Notes: a model not told the origin generated them from the letters alone. Positions 1 through 7,416 are shown, counted from the first letter of the stretch. The stretch is DNA of 15,199 bases from JBBRHH01 sp038222915 (GCA_038222915.1 JBBRHH010000080.1:1-15199); one strand, 5' to 3'. Numbers and translations are program-made.

Positions 1-462
1 GCCTTCAGCGATTGCTCGGCCGGCTTCGGCATCGTCGCCCACCAGCACGCCCGCGGCGACGCCCCCAAAGTCACCATCGACAGCGGCAAGGATTTCTACG
101 AGCTCACCCAGCTCAAGATCAAAAACCCCGACACCGGCCTCTTCATGATCGGCGGCGGCGTCCCGAAAAACTTCGCCCAGGACATCGTCGTCTCCGCCGA
201 AATCCTCGGCGTAGACGCCCCGATGCACAAATACGCCGTCCAGATCACCATCGCAGACGTCCGCGACGGCGCGCTCTCCAGCAGCACGCTCAAGGAAGCC
301 AGCAGTTGGGGCAAGGTTGACACCGTCTACGAGCAGATGGTTTTCAGCGAAGCAACCCTCGCCGTGCCGCTCATCGCCGGCTACGCCTACAACAAAGGCG
401 GCTGGAAACAGCGCGCAGAACGCCGTTGGAGCCGGGCCTTGGAACCGGTTGCTGTCGCATAG
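1..462 (+). CDS. Deoxyhypusine synthase family protein, C-terminal part
   Basis: The frame is open from base 1, so the 5' end lies outside the window; 153 residues are visible before TAG at 460. Family features are clear: GGGVPKNFAQD around bases 148-180, YAVQIT around 232-249, and SWGK at 304-315. The lysine of SWGK (313-315) aligns with the active-site lysine of eukaryotic deoxyhypusine synthase, which forms the covalent aminobutyl intermediate from spermidine using NAD. The chain ends in the family-like segment AYNKGGW. Eukaryotic and archaeal enzymes modify eIF5A, which bacteria lack, so bacterial homologues are generally thought to work in polyamine metabolism, for instance as homospermidine synthase. 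That role is family knowledge and inference here. The reading frame is intact through its stop. Confidence 0.93.
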   Translation, partial: AFSDCSAGFGIVAHQHARGDAPKVTIDSGKDFYELTQLKIKNPDTGLFMIGGGVPKNFAQDIVVSAEILGVDAPMHKYAVQITIADVRDGALSSSTLKEASSWGKVDTVYEQMVFSEATLAVPLIAGYAYNKGGWKQRAERRWSRALEPVAVA

Positions 463-494
463 GCGGTCGAAAAAGGTTTTTGGGTTGGGCATTC

Positions 495-989
495 ATGGCA
501 ATCCCGCTTTATCAACGCAGCTATGATTGCGTGGCCGAATTTGAGGCTGCAGCGATCCAGCGTCATGCCGAAGCGGAGCAGCTTGGTAAGCGATCCCATC
601 ACTTGGGTGCGATCTATCTCTATGGTTATTCTGTGGAGATGCGCGTGAAAGCGCTTTACTTTCGCAATGCTGGCTTCGGTCAGGCGGCCCCGATCTCCAA
701 CAAGGACAGATCCGATGGTGCCGATATGTATCAAGTGCTGGGCCTTCTTGTGAAACCGGGCCAGCACGACATCGCCGGCTGGGCCACCTTGGCAGTTGCT
801 GCCCGCGCCACCTGCACCAAGCCCTATTTGGCCCCGCCCGGCACTCGCATTGTAGACCATGCAACCGATCTATACGTGATGTGGCGTGAGTCGCTGCGCT
901 ACAGATCTACGCGTCCTTTGGGCGCCGAATTCCGCTTGGTCCGCCGAATCGCCGATTGGTTCTCGCTGCACTATGCTAGAATGCTCTAA
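495..989 (+). CDS. HEPN-like domain protein, first gene of a two-gene cassette
   Basis: 164 residues from ATG 495. An upstream in-frame start at 426 is rejected because it would overlap the synthase gene; the Shine-Dalgarno for 495 is weak. Residues 20-57 (AAIQRHAEAEQ, then GAIYLYGYSVEMRVKAL) match the helix 1-2 pattern of small HEPN proteins, typically a RAxxDLxxA-like helix followed by AxYLxxYAxExxLKAL. Near the C-terminus MWRESLRYRS (129-138) followed by an amphipathic helix is also typical. HEPN proteins are all-helical; many are RNA-cutting toxins using Rx4-6H, others are non-catalytic. I find no Rx4-6H here, the nearest being RIVDH (118-122) with only three residues between, so RNase activity is doubtful. 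The stop overlaps the next gene's ribosome binding site. Codons are less C-biased than in the flanking genes. The HEPN call is by eye, without a profile search. Confidence 0.72.
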   Translation: MAIPLYQRSYDCVAEFEAAAIQRHAEAEQLGKRSHHLGAIYLYGYSVEMRVKALYFRNAGFGQAAPISNKDRSDGADMYQVLGLLVKPGQHDIAGWATLAVAARATCTKPYLAPPGTRIVDHATDLYVMWRESLRYRSTRPLGAEFRLVRRIADWFSLHYARML

Positions 990-994
990 GGAGG
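988..994 (+). promoter_or_regulatory. Strong Shine-Dalgarno overlapping the stop of the HEPN-like gene
   Basis: AAGGAGG begins within the TAA stop (987-989) of the upstream gene and lies 4 bases before ATG 999. This fixes the start of the second gene and implies translational coupling of the pair. Confidence 0.8.
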
Positions 995-998
995 CCCT

Positions 999-1514
999 AT
1001 GGCACTCATACGAAATGGCGGCGTCCAAATCGGGCGAATCAACGAACTCGCCAGGCAACTCGTGGACGAAATTCGCTCTCCTCACGCTCAAACGCAACCG
1101 GTGATTTATGAAAATGAAATTGCGCAGACGCAGACATATCACGTGACTGTCGTTTGGGACGCTTGGAAAGGAATGCCGTCTGAAGGTCGTACAAGAACTA
1201 TATTGAGTGCCTATGCCGCGATCGATTCAGCCAAGGCGACTGCGATACGAATTGCTCGGGGTTTGACGCGGTCAGAAGCAGCGTCCACCGGACTACTTCC
1301 GTATGCGATTGTTCCGAATCTGCGAAGGGTCGATCAGCTCGCACAGGAACAGATGCTCAAGCTCCTCGTGAAGGAAGGAGCCTTCGAGACGGGAGACGGA
1401 CTTCAACTGCGCTTTAGAACGCTGGAGGAAGCCGAAAGTGCCTACGAACACCTGCAAGAACTAATGCCCGGCGCTTTCTGGAGTATTTCCCAGGAACGTG
1501 AACCAGCGTATTGA
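999..1514 (+). CDS. Unrecognised partner of the HEPN-like protein
   Basis: 171 residues; the start is fixed by AAGGAGG 4 bases upstream. No signal peptide or membrane segment. The N-terminal ~45 residues look like a helix plus linker. The core (about 47-110) runs from YHVTVVWDAW through GLTRSEAASTGLLPYAIVP and looks like a compact alpha/beta domain. The tail (115-160) has a predicted helix rich in Gln/Leu, then LRFRTLEEAESAYEHLQEL, which could pack as beta-alpha. It lacks the GSxxxG...D signature of the minimal nucleotidyltransferases that usually pair with HEPN proteins. The middle has a passing resemblance to BolA-like motifs, too weak to name. The coupling and shared codon style suggest the two products work together, possibly as a complex, but this is inference. 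The gene is convergent with the minus-strand gene at 1527. Confidence 0.75.
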   Translation: MALIRNGGVQIGRINELARQLVDEIRSPHAQTQPVIYENEIAQTQTYHVTVVWDAWKGMPSEGRTRTILSAYAAIDSAKATAIRIARGLTRSEAASTGLLPYAIVPNLRRVDQLAQEQMLKLLVKEGAFETGDGLQLRFRTLEEAESAYEHLQELMPGAFWSISQEREPAY

Positions 1515-1527
1515 CGTTCTTGTCAAT
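1510..1527. repeat. Perfect 6-bp inverted repeat between convergent genes
   Basis: ATTGAC, a 6-base loop and GTCAAT span the TGA of the plus-strand gene (1512-1514) and touch the stop of the minus-strand gene (1527-1529). It is too short and lacks a T-run on either side, so it is at best a weak shared terminator. Confidence 0.35.
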
Positions 1528-1856
1528 CACACGCCGGCATACTGCTGAGCTGTGCGGAACTGTGCCAGCGCATACACTGCGGCCTCGCGTTCGCAAGCTC
1601 CGACGACCGTTCCGTGCACTTCATCGCCGGCATGGTCGTCGTCCAGTGGTTCCCCGGCAGGCCCCCACGTCGCGCGGTAACAGTTAAACATCAGATTCTG
1701 TTTGATGGCCAGTTCAAGACCAGCGGCGGCAAACTCGGCCTGCACCGCCATCACCGACGGATACGTGCGTCCATCAGGCAGTTGTTCAAGATCCGGGTGT
1801 TCCCAGGCCATCCATCCAGCGTCGTAGAGACGTTCCACCGCATAAGTCAGGTTCAT
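1527..1856 (-). CDS. Small hypothetical protein
   Basis: 109 residues from the ATG at 1856. This start is chosen over an upstream one at 1910 because AGGAG lies 7 bases ahead of it (around 1862-1868 on the minus strand). The product begins MNLTYAVERLYDAGW and is acidic, with no signal peptide or membrane segment. Recognisable stretches are LPDGRTYPSVMAVQAEFAAAGLEL and an Asp-rich segment LDDDHAGDEVHGTVVG, followed by a helix CEREAAVYALAQFRTAQQ. I do not recognise a family. The helical style suggests a small cytosolic protein. Its stop lies 12 bases from the stop of the convergent plus-strand gene. The 176 bases between its start and the next minus-strand gene contain an AT-rich patch with an inverted repeat that could hold its promoter. 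Confidence 0.75.
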   Translation of the reverse strand: MNLTYAVERLYDAGWMAWEHPDLEQLPDGRTYPSVMAVQAEFAAAGLELAIKQNLMFNCYRATWGPAGEPLDDDHAGDEVHGTVVGACEREAAVYALAQFRTAQQYAGV

Positions 1857-1942
1857 GTCAAAACTCCTCGCCCGGCTCTGCCAGATCTTCCCGCGCCCGT
1901 AACAGGGCAACAGGATACCGCCGCCGGCACGCCGCTGCCAGC

Positions 1943-1991
1943 ATTATCGGCAAATTTTTCGCGTCCTTTTTGACCTGGATCGCCCGATAAT
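1943..1991. repeat. 8-bp inverted repeat upstream of the minus-strand small gene
   Basis: ATTATCGG at 1943-1950 is mirrored by CCGATAAT at 1984-1991, separated by 33 bases containing two short A/T runs. It lies 90-135 bases upstream of the gene starting at 1856 and could be an operator or just chance. A run of eight C residues follows at 2004-2011. Confidence 0.3.
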
Positions 1992-2032
1992 CACCCAGAT
2001 TTGCCCCCCCCAAAGCGTCGATTTTCCCCACT

Positions 2033-2299
2033 TTAATGTTTATTGGACGGAAGCGGATGATCGTCGGTGTACCGGCTGATCAGCACATTGATCCCGTCGG
2101 AGGCCTGTTCAATCTCTCGCAGCGACCCCTTCGAAAACTCATCCTGACCCGGGCGCCGATGCAATACCGCGCACGTCAGCTTGATGGCATTCAACAGGTT
2201 TCGCACGTCATGCCGCAAAGTCATCCACGCCTCCGGCAGCACCTTCTCCTCAGCACGGTCACTGACTTCTCGTCCTTCTTGCTCGGGTGTACTGGGCAT
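2033..2299 (-). CDS. Orphan histidine-kinase H-box (DHp-like) protein
   Basis: 88 residues from ATG 2299, with AGGAG 7 bases upstream. Residues 28-40 (LRHDVRNLLNAIK) match the H-box of histidine-kinase dimerisation domains, where His30 followed by Asp/Glu and Arg-Asn is the phospho-accepting site. The next ~40 residues (ending EIEQASDGINVLISRY) fit the second helix of the hairpin. No ATP-binding domain, receiver or sensor follows; the protein stops at 88 residues. A free-standing DHp hairpin cannot phosphorylate itself. It could accept phosphate from another kinase, act as a Spo0B/HPt-like relay, or inhibit a kinase by forming mixed dimers. These are inferences. It is transcribed divergently from rnd across a 252-base gap. 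The low-complexity first 20 residues are rich in Glu. Confidence 0.7.
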   Translation of the reverse strand: MPSTPEQEGREVSDRAEEKVLPEAWMTLRHDVRNLLNAIKLTCAVLHRRPGQDEFSKGSLREIEQASDGINVLISRYTDDHPLPSNKH

Positions 2300-2465
2300 T
2301 CGACGACTCCTGTATTGAAAGTTTGTGATCGACCCGCCATTTTAGGCTTTCAGGCCAATCCCATCAACGCCCCCCCTTTTCGTCAAGCAGCGTTCGCAGC
2401 GCGGCCGTCGCAAAACACTAAGCGCGTTTCGATGACAGCAGGATGAGAGAAAACCGAATGTGCGC

Positions 2466-2495
2466 CTGTCACATGTGGCACCGACTCTTTATAAC
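2466..2495 (+). promoter_or_regulatory. Candidate sigma-70-type promoter for rnd
   Basis: CTGTCA (2466-2471; 4 of 6 to the -35 consensus) and TATAAC (2490-2495; 5 of 6 to the -10) are separated by 18 bases. Transcription would start near 2502, giving a leader of about 50 bases before the ATG at 2552. By eye only; the remainder of the 2300-2551 gap shows nothing else convincing. Confidence 0.4.
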
Positions 2496-2551
2496 TGTGC
2501 CTTCCACATCCGGCATGCACGACACAAGCCGCCGGGTCCAGGAGAGAGGCC

Positions 2552-3877
2552 ATGTCCGAAGAAGCACGCGGCAACTCAAAACGATCCCATCCCCGTCACC
2601 GCTATCGCGCAATGGCGCACGATAATGCACATGCCGCAGCCGCTGCCCAGCCCCCGACATCGCTGCCCGATCACCCGCTCGTTCCCCGCGAACCGGCCAT
2701 CCTCATCACCGCACCGGACGATCTGGCCACACTGATCGAACACATCAAAACCGTCGGCAGCTTCGCTTATGACAGCGAGTTCATCGGTGAAATGAGCTAC
2801 TTCCCGAAGCTCTGCCTGCTTCAGGTTGCAACCCGCCAGCGCGTCGCACTGGTCGATCCGCTGGCCGATCTGGATCTCACCAGCTTCTGGGAATTGGTCT
2901 GCGATCCCAAAGTCGAGAAGATCGTCCACGCCGGCCAGCAGGACCTCGAACCGGTCATCCGGATTCTGGGTAAATCGCCGACCAATCTCTTTGACACGCA
3001 GATTGCCGCCGGCTTCATGGCCCTCAGCTATCCGCCCGCTCTCTCCAAACTGGCACGCCACCTACTGGGCGTTCACATGGGCAAGGGTTTTACCTTCACC
3101 CATTGGGACCAGCGGCCGCTCACTTCGGTCCAACTTCGCTACGCCGCCGATGACGTGCGATTCCTCCCCGCCATCCGCGACATCATGGGCAAACGCCTCG
3201 AAGAGCTTGGCCACGCCGCCTGGGTCACCGAAGAATCCGAGAGCCTCGCCGACCGCACCCGCTACGAGTTCGACCGGGAAACCGATTACCTAAAACTCCG
3301 CGGCGTGGGCTCCATGGCTCCACAAAGCCTGGCGATTGTCCGCGAGTTGATGCACTGGCGCGACGAGGGTTCACGTGAAGCCGACTTGCCGCCGCGATCG
3401 TTCCTGCGCGATGAGGTGCTCATCGAACTGGCCCGCCGCCCGGTCAAAGAGGTCACCGATCTCAAACGAATCAAGGGCCTTCCCAAACCCGTGGAAGACC
3501 GCCACGGCCAGGCCATCGTCGACGCAACGAAAAAAGCCATGACCCTCCCACCCAATCAGTGGCCGGCGGTCAAGGCCAATGACGAGTCGCCCGCCGAAAA
3601 ATTCAAGATCGACGCATTGTGGGCCTCCGCGCAGGGCTGGTGCATGGGACGCTCCATCGATCCCGCCATCGTTGTTGGCCGGCAGGACCTGTCGAACTTT
3701 TACCGCCTTCTCAACAGCGGCCAATCGCTCGATGAACATCGCCTGATGCGCGGCTGGCGTCGCGAGGCCGTTGGAGATCTGCTCGTCAATCTGGTGCGCG
3801 GCAAGGGTGCAATGCACGTTCAATGGGAGGCCGGAGCAATGCAGTCGACTCCGGTTCAGCCGGCCAACAAGACTTGA
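2552..3877 (+). CDS. rnd: Ribonuclease D (DEDDy 3'-5' exoribonuclease)
   Basis: 441 residues; GGAG at 2541-2544 sits 7 bases before ATG 2552. RNase D trims 3' ends of tRNA precursors and other RNAs in the cytoplasm. The exonuclease domain spans about residues 48-215: motif I FAYDSEF (Asp74, Glu76), motif II HAGQQD (Asp131), motif III YAADD (Tyr197, Asp201), which makes it the DEDDy subclass. These acidic residues hold the two catalytic metal ions. The C-terminal half (about 255-415) fits two HRDC-type helical RNA-binding modules, the first around residues 257-335 including LIELARRPVKEVTDLKRIKGLP. A ~45-residue Arg/His/Ala-rich N-terminal extension precedes the domain and may be partly non-coding, since Met21 is an alternative start. 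The following cyclase gene begins 13 bases after the stop, so they may be co-transcribed. Confidence 0.95.
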   Translation: MSEEARGNSKRSHPRHRYRAMAHDNAHAAAAAQPPTSLPDHPLVPREPAILITAPDDLATLIEHIKTVGSFAYDSEFIGEMSYFPKLCLLQVATRQRVALVDPLADLDLTSFWELVCDPKVEKIVHAGQQDLEPVIRILGKSPTNLFDTQIAAGFMALSYPPALSKLARHLLGVHMGKGFTFTHWDQRPLTSVQLRYAADDVRFLPAIRDIMGKRLEELGHAAWVTEESESLADRTRYEFDRETDYLKLRGVGSMAPQSLAIVRELMHWRDEGSREADLPPRSFLRDEVLIELARRPVKEVTDLKRIKGLPKPVEDRHGQAIVDATKKAMTLPPNQWPAVKANDESPAEKFKIDALWASAQGWCMGRSIDPAIVVGRQDLSNFYRLLNSGQSLDEHRLMRGWRREAVGDLLVNLVRGKGAMHVQWEAGAMQSTPVQPANKT

Positions 3878-3890
3878 AAGACAACCAACC

Positions 3891-5936
3891 GTGACGCCGT
3901 TTGGCAGGATATCAACCCGCTCAGGTTCCCGCCGTTTCGCAGCCATCGCGATCATCTCACTGACGGCATGGTTCATCGCCCTTCTCCCTTCCTATTTCGC
4001 GCACACACGCGACATCGTCGAACGTGCCGACGACTTTTTCTACGACACGTTCTACCGCCTGCGGCAATACGTCAGCCGCGCCGATCGCCCGGTGGTCATC
4101 GTCGCCATGGACGAACGGAGCCTCGCCGCGGTCGACAAAACCTACCACTACGGCTGGCCATGGCCGCGCGAGCTCTGGGGCCACATCGCAACGTATCTCG
4201 CCGACGCCGGCGCTAAAGCCGTCGTCTTCGACATGGTGTTCGAAGAAAGAAGCGCCTATCAGGATCGCAGTCGCGATGACGACGCCTTTGCCGATCTCAT
4301 CTCCAGCGCCAGAGTGCCCATCATCTTCGGTTCCCGCGTGGCGTCAGACGGTTCGTGGGGACCTTTTGCACCGCCAGTTGCGTCGCCGCGATTTGGCGCG
4401 GTGAACCTGAATCCTGGAAAGATCTATCGCATCTACTGGCCGCAGATCAACGGCCGGCCAAGCCTGGCGCTTGCCGCGGTCCAGGCCTCTGGCCTTCCCG
4501 ACAATCTTCCCACCGATACCGCCTTGCGACTGCACTACCATGGCCCGCCCCAACTCTCCGAAGGCGTCTGGACATTCCGCCACATCTCCGCCGCCTCCGT
4601 TCTCGCCGCGCAGTTGCAGGGCGAACAAGCCGCGAATGCCGCGGGACTCACGCCCGACCTTTTCCGCGGCAAGATCGTTCTGATCGGTGCAACCACCATC
4701 GGCACCTACGACCTCAAGGCCACGCCCCTTGCCCCCGAATCACCCGGCGTCGAAGTGCACGCCACTGCCGTGGACAATCTGCTCAGCGGCCAAAGTGTCA
4801 CCACCCTCCACGGCGCGTGGCTCCTACTGACTCCGTTGCTGGCCGCTCTTTTCAGCTCAACGGGCATCATCCTTCCGCGACGAACACTCATCAAGACAAT
4901 CGCTCCGGTCATCGCCCTGACCGGTATTTTAACGTCGGCGATCCTGCTATTCCGCGGCGTTCATATCGTGTGGTTCCCGCCAACTTCCGCGCTGTTCGCG
5001 ACGGCCGCCGCTTCACTCGCAGCGTTTTCTTTCACGTTCTATCTCGAAGACCGCCAGCGCCGCTTCATGCTCAAGGCCCTGTCCAAAGTGGTCTCGCCGG
5101 CCGTCGCAGAGCAATTGGCTCGCGATCCCAGCCGTCTCGTTCTGGGCACGTTGCGAACCGACGTCACCGTCGTCTTCACCGATCTCGCTGGTTTCACCGA
5201 CTTGAGTGAGGCGATGGACGTGCAGAAAGTCAGCGCGCTGCTCAATCATTACCTGGGCGAGATGTCCGACCAGGTTCTGCTCAACGACGGCACAATCGAC
5301 AAGTACATCGGCGATGCCGTCATGTGCTTCTGGAACGCCCCCCTGCCTCAGCCCGATCACGCGGCTCGCGCCTGCCGGGCGGCACTTGCCATCATAAAAC
5401 GCGAGCAGGAGATCCAGCCGGAGCTTCAAGCCTATGGTGCAAAGAAGATCTACACACGCATCGGTATCAACACCACGCCGGTCGGCGTCGGATTCGTCGG
5501 CTCCTCCCACCTGTTCAACTACACCGTCCTGGGCGACGGCGTAAACCTCGCCAGCCGCCTCGAAGGCGCCAACAAACTCTATGGCACACAGATCCTGGTC
5601 GCCGAATCCACGGCGGTTCTCGTCCGCGATCAATTCGTGCTCAGACAAATCGATGTCCTGCGCGTCAAAGGAAAGCAACAACCGCTCGCCGTCTTCGAAG
5701 TGCTTGACGAACTGAAAAATGGCACAAAATGGGCACGCCTCGTGAGCAGCTACGAATCAGCTTTCGCGCACTACCGGAGCCGCAACTGGGATGACGCCCA
5801 ATGCCTGCTTCTTGAGCTACAAGCCGATTTTGCGGATGATGGTCCTGTGAAGTCGCTCTTGGAACGCATCGAAAAAATGCGCTTCTTCCCGCCGCCAGAC
5901 GACTGGGACGGTGTCTACGTTGCAACGTCCAAATAA
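3891..5936 (+). CDS. CHASE2-domain adenylate cyclase, membrane bound
   Basis: 681 residues if started at GTG 3891, just after rnd; the frame stays open further upstream but that part would overlap rnd. A first membrane segment lies at about 16-37, followed by an extracytoplasmic CHASE2 sensor region (about 40-305) with the characteristic PVVIVAMDERSLAA and GWPWPRELWGHIATYLADAGAKAVVFDMVF segments and the closing KIVLIGATTIGTYDLKATPL. Three more membrane segments follow (about 309-328, 333-354, 360-384). The cytoplasmic class III cyclase domain (about 423-605) has both metal-binding aspartates (FTDLAGF, Asp431; GDAVM, Asp475), adenine-contacting Lys471 with Thr545, and transition-state Asn552 and Arg556. 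All key residues are present, so it should convert ATP to cAMP. A C-terminal tail of ~75 residues looks helical and TPR-like (AFAHYRSRNWDDAQCLLLEL). Confidence 0.94.
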   Translation: MTPFGRISTRSGSRRFAAIAIISLTAWFIALLPSYFAHTRDIVERADDFFYDTFYRLRQYVSRADRPVVIVAMDERSLAAVDKTYHYGWPWPRELWGHIATYLADAGAKAVVFDMVFEERSAYQDRSRDDDAFADLISSARVPIIFGSRVASDGSWGPFAPPVASPRFGAVNLNPGKIYRIYWPQINGRPSLALAAVQASGLPDNLPTDTALRLHYHGPPQLSEGVWTFRHISAASVLAAQLQGEQAANAAGLTPDLFRGKIVLIGATTIGTYDLKATPLAPESPGVEVHATAVDNLLSGQSVTTLHGAWLLLTPLLAALFSSTGIILPRRTLIKTIAPVIALTGILTSAILLFRGVHIVWFPPTSALFATAAASLAAFSFTFYLEDRQRRFMLKALSKVVSPAVAEQLARDPSRLVLGTLRTDVTVVFTDLAGFTDLSEAMDVQKVSALLNHYLGEMSDQVLLNDGTIDKYIGDAVMCFWNAPLPQPDHAARACRAALAIIKREQEIQPELQAYGAKKIYTRIGINTTPVGVGFVGSSHLFNYTVLGDGVNLASRLEGANKLYGTQILVAESTAVLVRDQFVLRQIDVLRVKGKQQPLAVFEVLDELKNGTKWARLVSSYESAFAHYRSRNWDDAQCLLLELQADFADDGPVKSLLERIEKMRFFPPPDDWDGVYVATSK

Positions 5937-5952
5937 TGAGGAAATACAGAGA

Positions 5953-6453
5953 ATGAAGCTACACCGACATCAACTCGTTCTGTTGGCCGGCGGATTGCTC
6001 GGATCCGCTCTCGCCACCCACACCAGCACCGCCGAGCAAATCTGGGTGAAAAGCGAGTCCGCGGAAATTCGCTCGGGCAAGGGCGCGGTATTTCCACTGG
6101 TCGCGACTGCCGCCAAAGGCGCCGAGCTGACGGTCATCTCGCGCGAGCCCAAAGGCTGGATCAAAGTAAAATCCGGCGAAGTCGAAGGCTACGTCTACGA
6201 AAACTCCATCGCCGCCCAGAAGGTCGACGCCAGCGGAAATCTCTTCTCAGCCATGGGCGCAGGCGTCGACGCTTCCAAGACAACCTCCGGCGCAGCCGCC
6301 AAAGGCCTCCAACCCGACGCTGACGTGTACGCGCGCGGCCAACACCTCAGCACCGCTCCGCTCAACAAACTCATCGCAGCCCGAAACAAGCTCGACCCCA
6401 AAGAGTGGCAGGCCTTCACGGCCGAAGGCAAAGTCGGCCCCGACGCCCCCTGA
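5953..6453 (+). CDS. Secreted bacterial SH3-domain protein
   Basis: 166 residues from ATG 5953, 16 bases after the cyclase stop, with a GAGG at 5938-5941 upstream. An in-frame ATG at 5911 would overlap the cyclase and lacks a signal-like start. Residues 1-27 form a signal peptide (basic MKLHRHQ, then a Leu/Gly/Ala core). Residues about 29-88 are an SH3b fold: IWVKSESAEIRSGKGAVFPLVATAAKGAELTVI, then the Trp-containing GWIKVKSGEVEGYVYENSI. SH3b domains commonly bind cell-wall peptides or proteins in the envelope. The rest is a low-complexity linker followed by a helical tail with LNKLIAARNKLDPKEWQAF (138-156). Context between the CHASE2 cyclase and the M48 lipoprotein suggests one transcript. 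The precise ligand cannot be read from sequence. Confidence 0.88.
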   Translation: MKLHRHQLVLLAGGLLGSALATHTSTAEQIWVKSESAEIRSGKGAVFPLVATAAKGAELTVISREPKGWIKVKSGEVEGYVYENSIAAQKVDASGNLFSAMGAGVDASKTTSGAAAKGLQPDADVYARGQHLSTAPLNKLIAARNKLDPKEWQAFTAEGKVGPDAP

Positions 6454-6504
6454 CCCTCTCTCGCGTCGCAGTTCAACAACGCAATCCCCTTCACGAGTGC
6501 ACAA

Positions 6505-7356
6505 ATGAACTTTCGAACCATCCTTCTCTCAACCCTCGCCGGACTTCTCCCCCTCGCCGGCTGCGGAAAAAACGGCCCGCTCAACGCCGATCTCATCGGC
6601 GACATGGTCGGCGGCCAGACCGGCCATCTCGTCAAAGCCGGCGGCCACGTCGGCAACGCCATGGCGATCAGCGAGAAAGACGAAGACGCCCTCGGCCAAT
6701 CCGCCGCCGTCGCCCTCACCAACCGTTACGGCCTCTACAACGATCCCAAACTTCTCAAATACGTCACGCTCGTCGGCCTCACCGTCGCCAGCGCCTCCCC
6801 GAATCCCAACGCCAACTATGTCTTTGGCATTCTCAACACCGAAGACGTAAACGCCTTCTCCGGTCCGAACGGTTACGTCCTGATCACCCACGGCCTCGTG
6901 CGGCAAATGAAGGATGAGGCGGAGCTGGCCGGCGTTCTCGCGCACGAGATCGCCCACGTGTCCAATCATGACGGCCTCCATCAGGTTCAGGCCGCCGAAC
7001 GCAGCACCGCCTTCGCCGAAGGCCTCAAAGCCACCAGCAACGACGCCGACCGCTTCGGGCAACTCATCGACGGCGGCGTCGACGTGCTCACCAAGCAGGC
7101 CTATACCCAGCCCCAGGAGTTCGACGCCGACCAGGCCGGCGTACGCGTGATGTCCGCCGCCGGCTACGACGGCCAGTCCTATCTCAACCTTCTCCAGCGA
7201 CTCCACACCACGGCAGGCTCCTCCAACAATGCCACCCTCATGAGCACCCACCCCGGCCTCGACGCGCGTATCCAGCGCGTGGACGCACAGTTAAAGGGCC
7301 TCAAAGCCGGGGGCGCAACGCTGGCCGATCGTTTCGCAAAGAACGCCGCAAAATAA
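6505..7356 (+). CDS. M48-family metallopeptidase lipoprotein
   Basis: 283 residues. The N-terminus MNFRTILLST is followed by a lipobox LAGC with Cys20, so the product should be lipid-anchored on the periplasmic side. The peptidase core shows HEIAH at 147-151 (His147, Glu148, His151 bind zinc and activate water) and the third zinc ligand Glu205 in QEFDADQAG. The STHP motif at 247-250 is typical of the BepA/YfgC and Loi-type M48 subgroup, which degrades or folds misassembled outer-membrane proteins. Gly-rich segments at residues 33-50 follow the anchor. No TPR domain is present, so it is shorter than BepA. Start is chosen for the lipoprotein signal; the Shine-Dalgarno is weak. It lies 51 bases downstream of the SH3 gene, probably in one operon. 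Confidence 0.94.
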   Translation: MNFRTILLSTLAGLLPLAGCGKNGPLNADLIGDMVGGQTGHLVKAGGHVGNAMAISEKDEDALGQSAAVALTNRYGLYNDPKLLKYVTLVGLTVASASPNPNANYVFGILNTEDVNAFSGPNGYVLITHGLVRQMKDEAELAGVLAHEIAHVSNHDGLHQVQAAERSTAFAEGLKATSNDADRFGQLIDGGVDVLTKQAYTQPQEFDADQAGVRVMSAAGYDGQSYLNLLQRLHTTAGSSNNATLMSTHPGLDARIQRVDAQLKGLKAGGATLADRFAKNAAK

Positions 7357-7358
7357 CC

Positions 7359-7388
7359 TCGAACTGGTACGGCTGTTGCTCCTATCAT
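7359..7388 (+). promoter_or_regulatory. Possible promoter for the small basic protein
   Basis: TATCAT (7383-7388) matches the -10 consensus at 5 of 6 positions; the -35, TCGAAC at 7359-7364 (18-base spacer), is poor. It lies between the M48 stop and the ATG at 7417. Weak evidence. Confidence 0.25.
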
Positions 7389-7416
7389 TTACAGTTCAAT
7401 GAGAAGGAACCAGAAA

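Noticed and set aside
1614..1973. 119-residue plus-strand frame opposite the small minus-strand gene
   Set aside because: No ribosome site, Pro/Arg/His-rich composition; the opposite strand has AGGAG and a sensible protein.
2036..2446. 136-residue plus-strand frame opposite the DHp-like gene
   Set aside because: Shadow frame; the minus-strand reading has a ribosome site and an H-box.
2459..2473. CRP-like site ahead of rnd (TGTG and CACA half-sites)
   Set aside because: The half-sites are 7 bases apart, one fewer than the CRP consensus, and no CRP-type regulator is visible. The nearby cyclase makes it tempting, but the match is weak.
4355..5209. 284-residue plus-strand frame inside the cyclase gene
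   Set aside because: Out-of-frame Arg/Pro/Ser/His-rich shadow of the cyclase.
5013..5681. 222-residue minus-strand frame opposite the cyclase
   Set aside because: Antisense shadow of the cyclase catalytic domain.
6529..7251. 240-residue minus-strand frame opposite the M48 gene
   Set aside because: Low-complexity Gly/Val/Glu composition typical of an antisense shadow in GC-rich DNA; the M48 gene on the other strand has all catalytic motifs.
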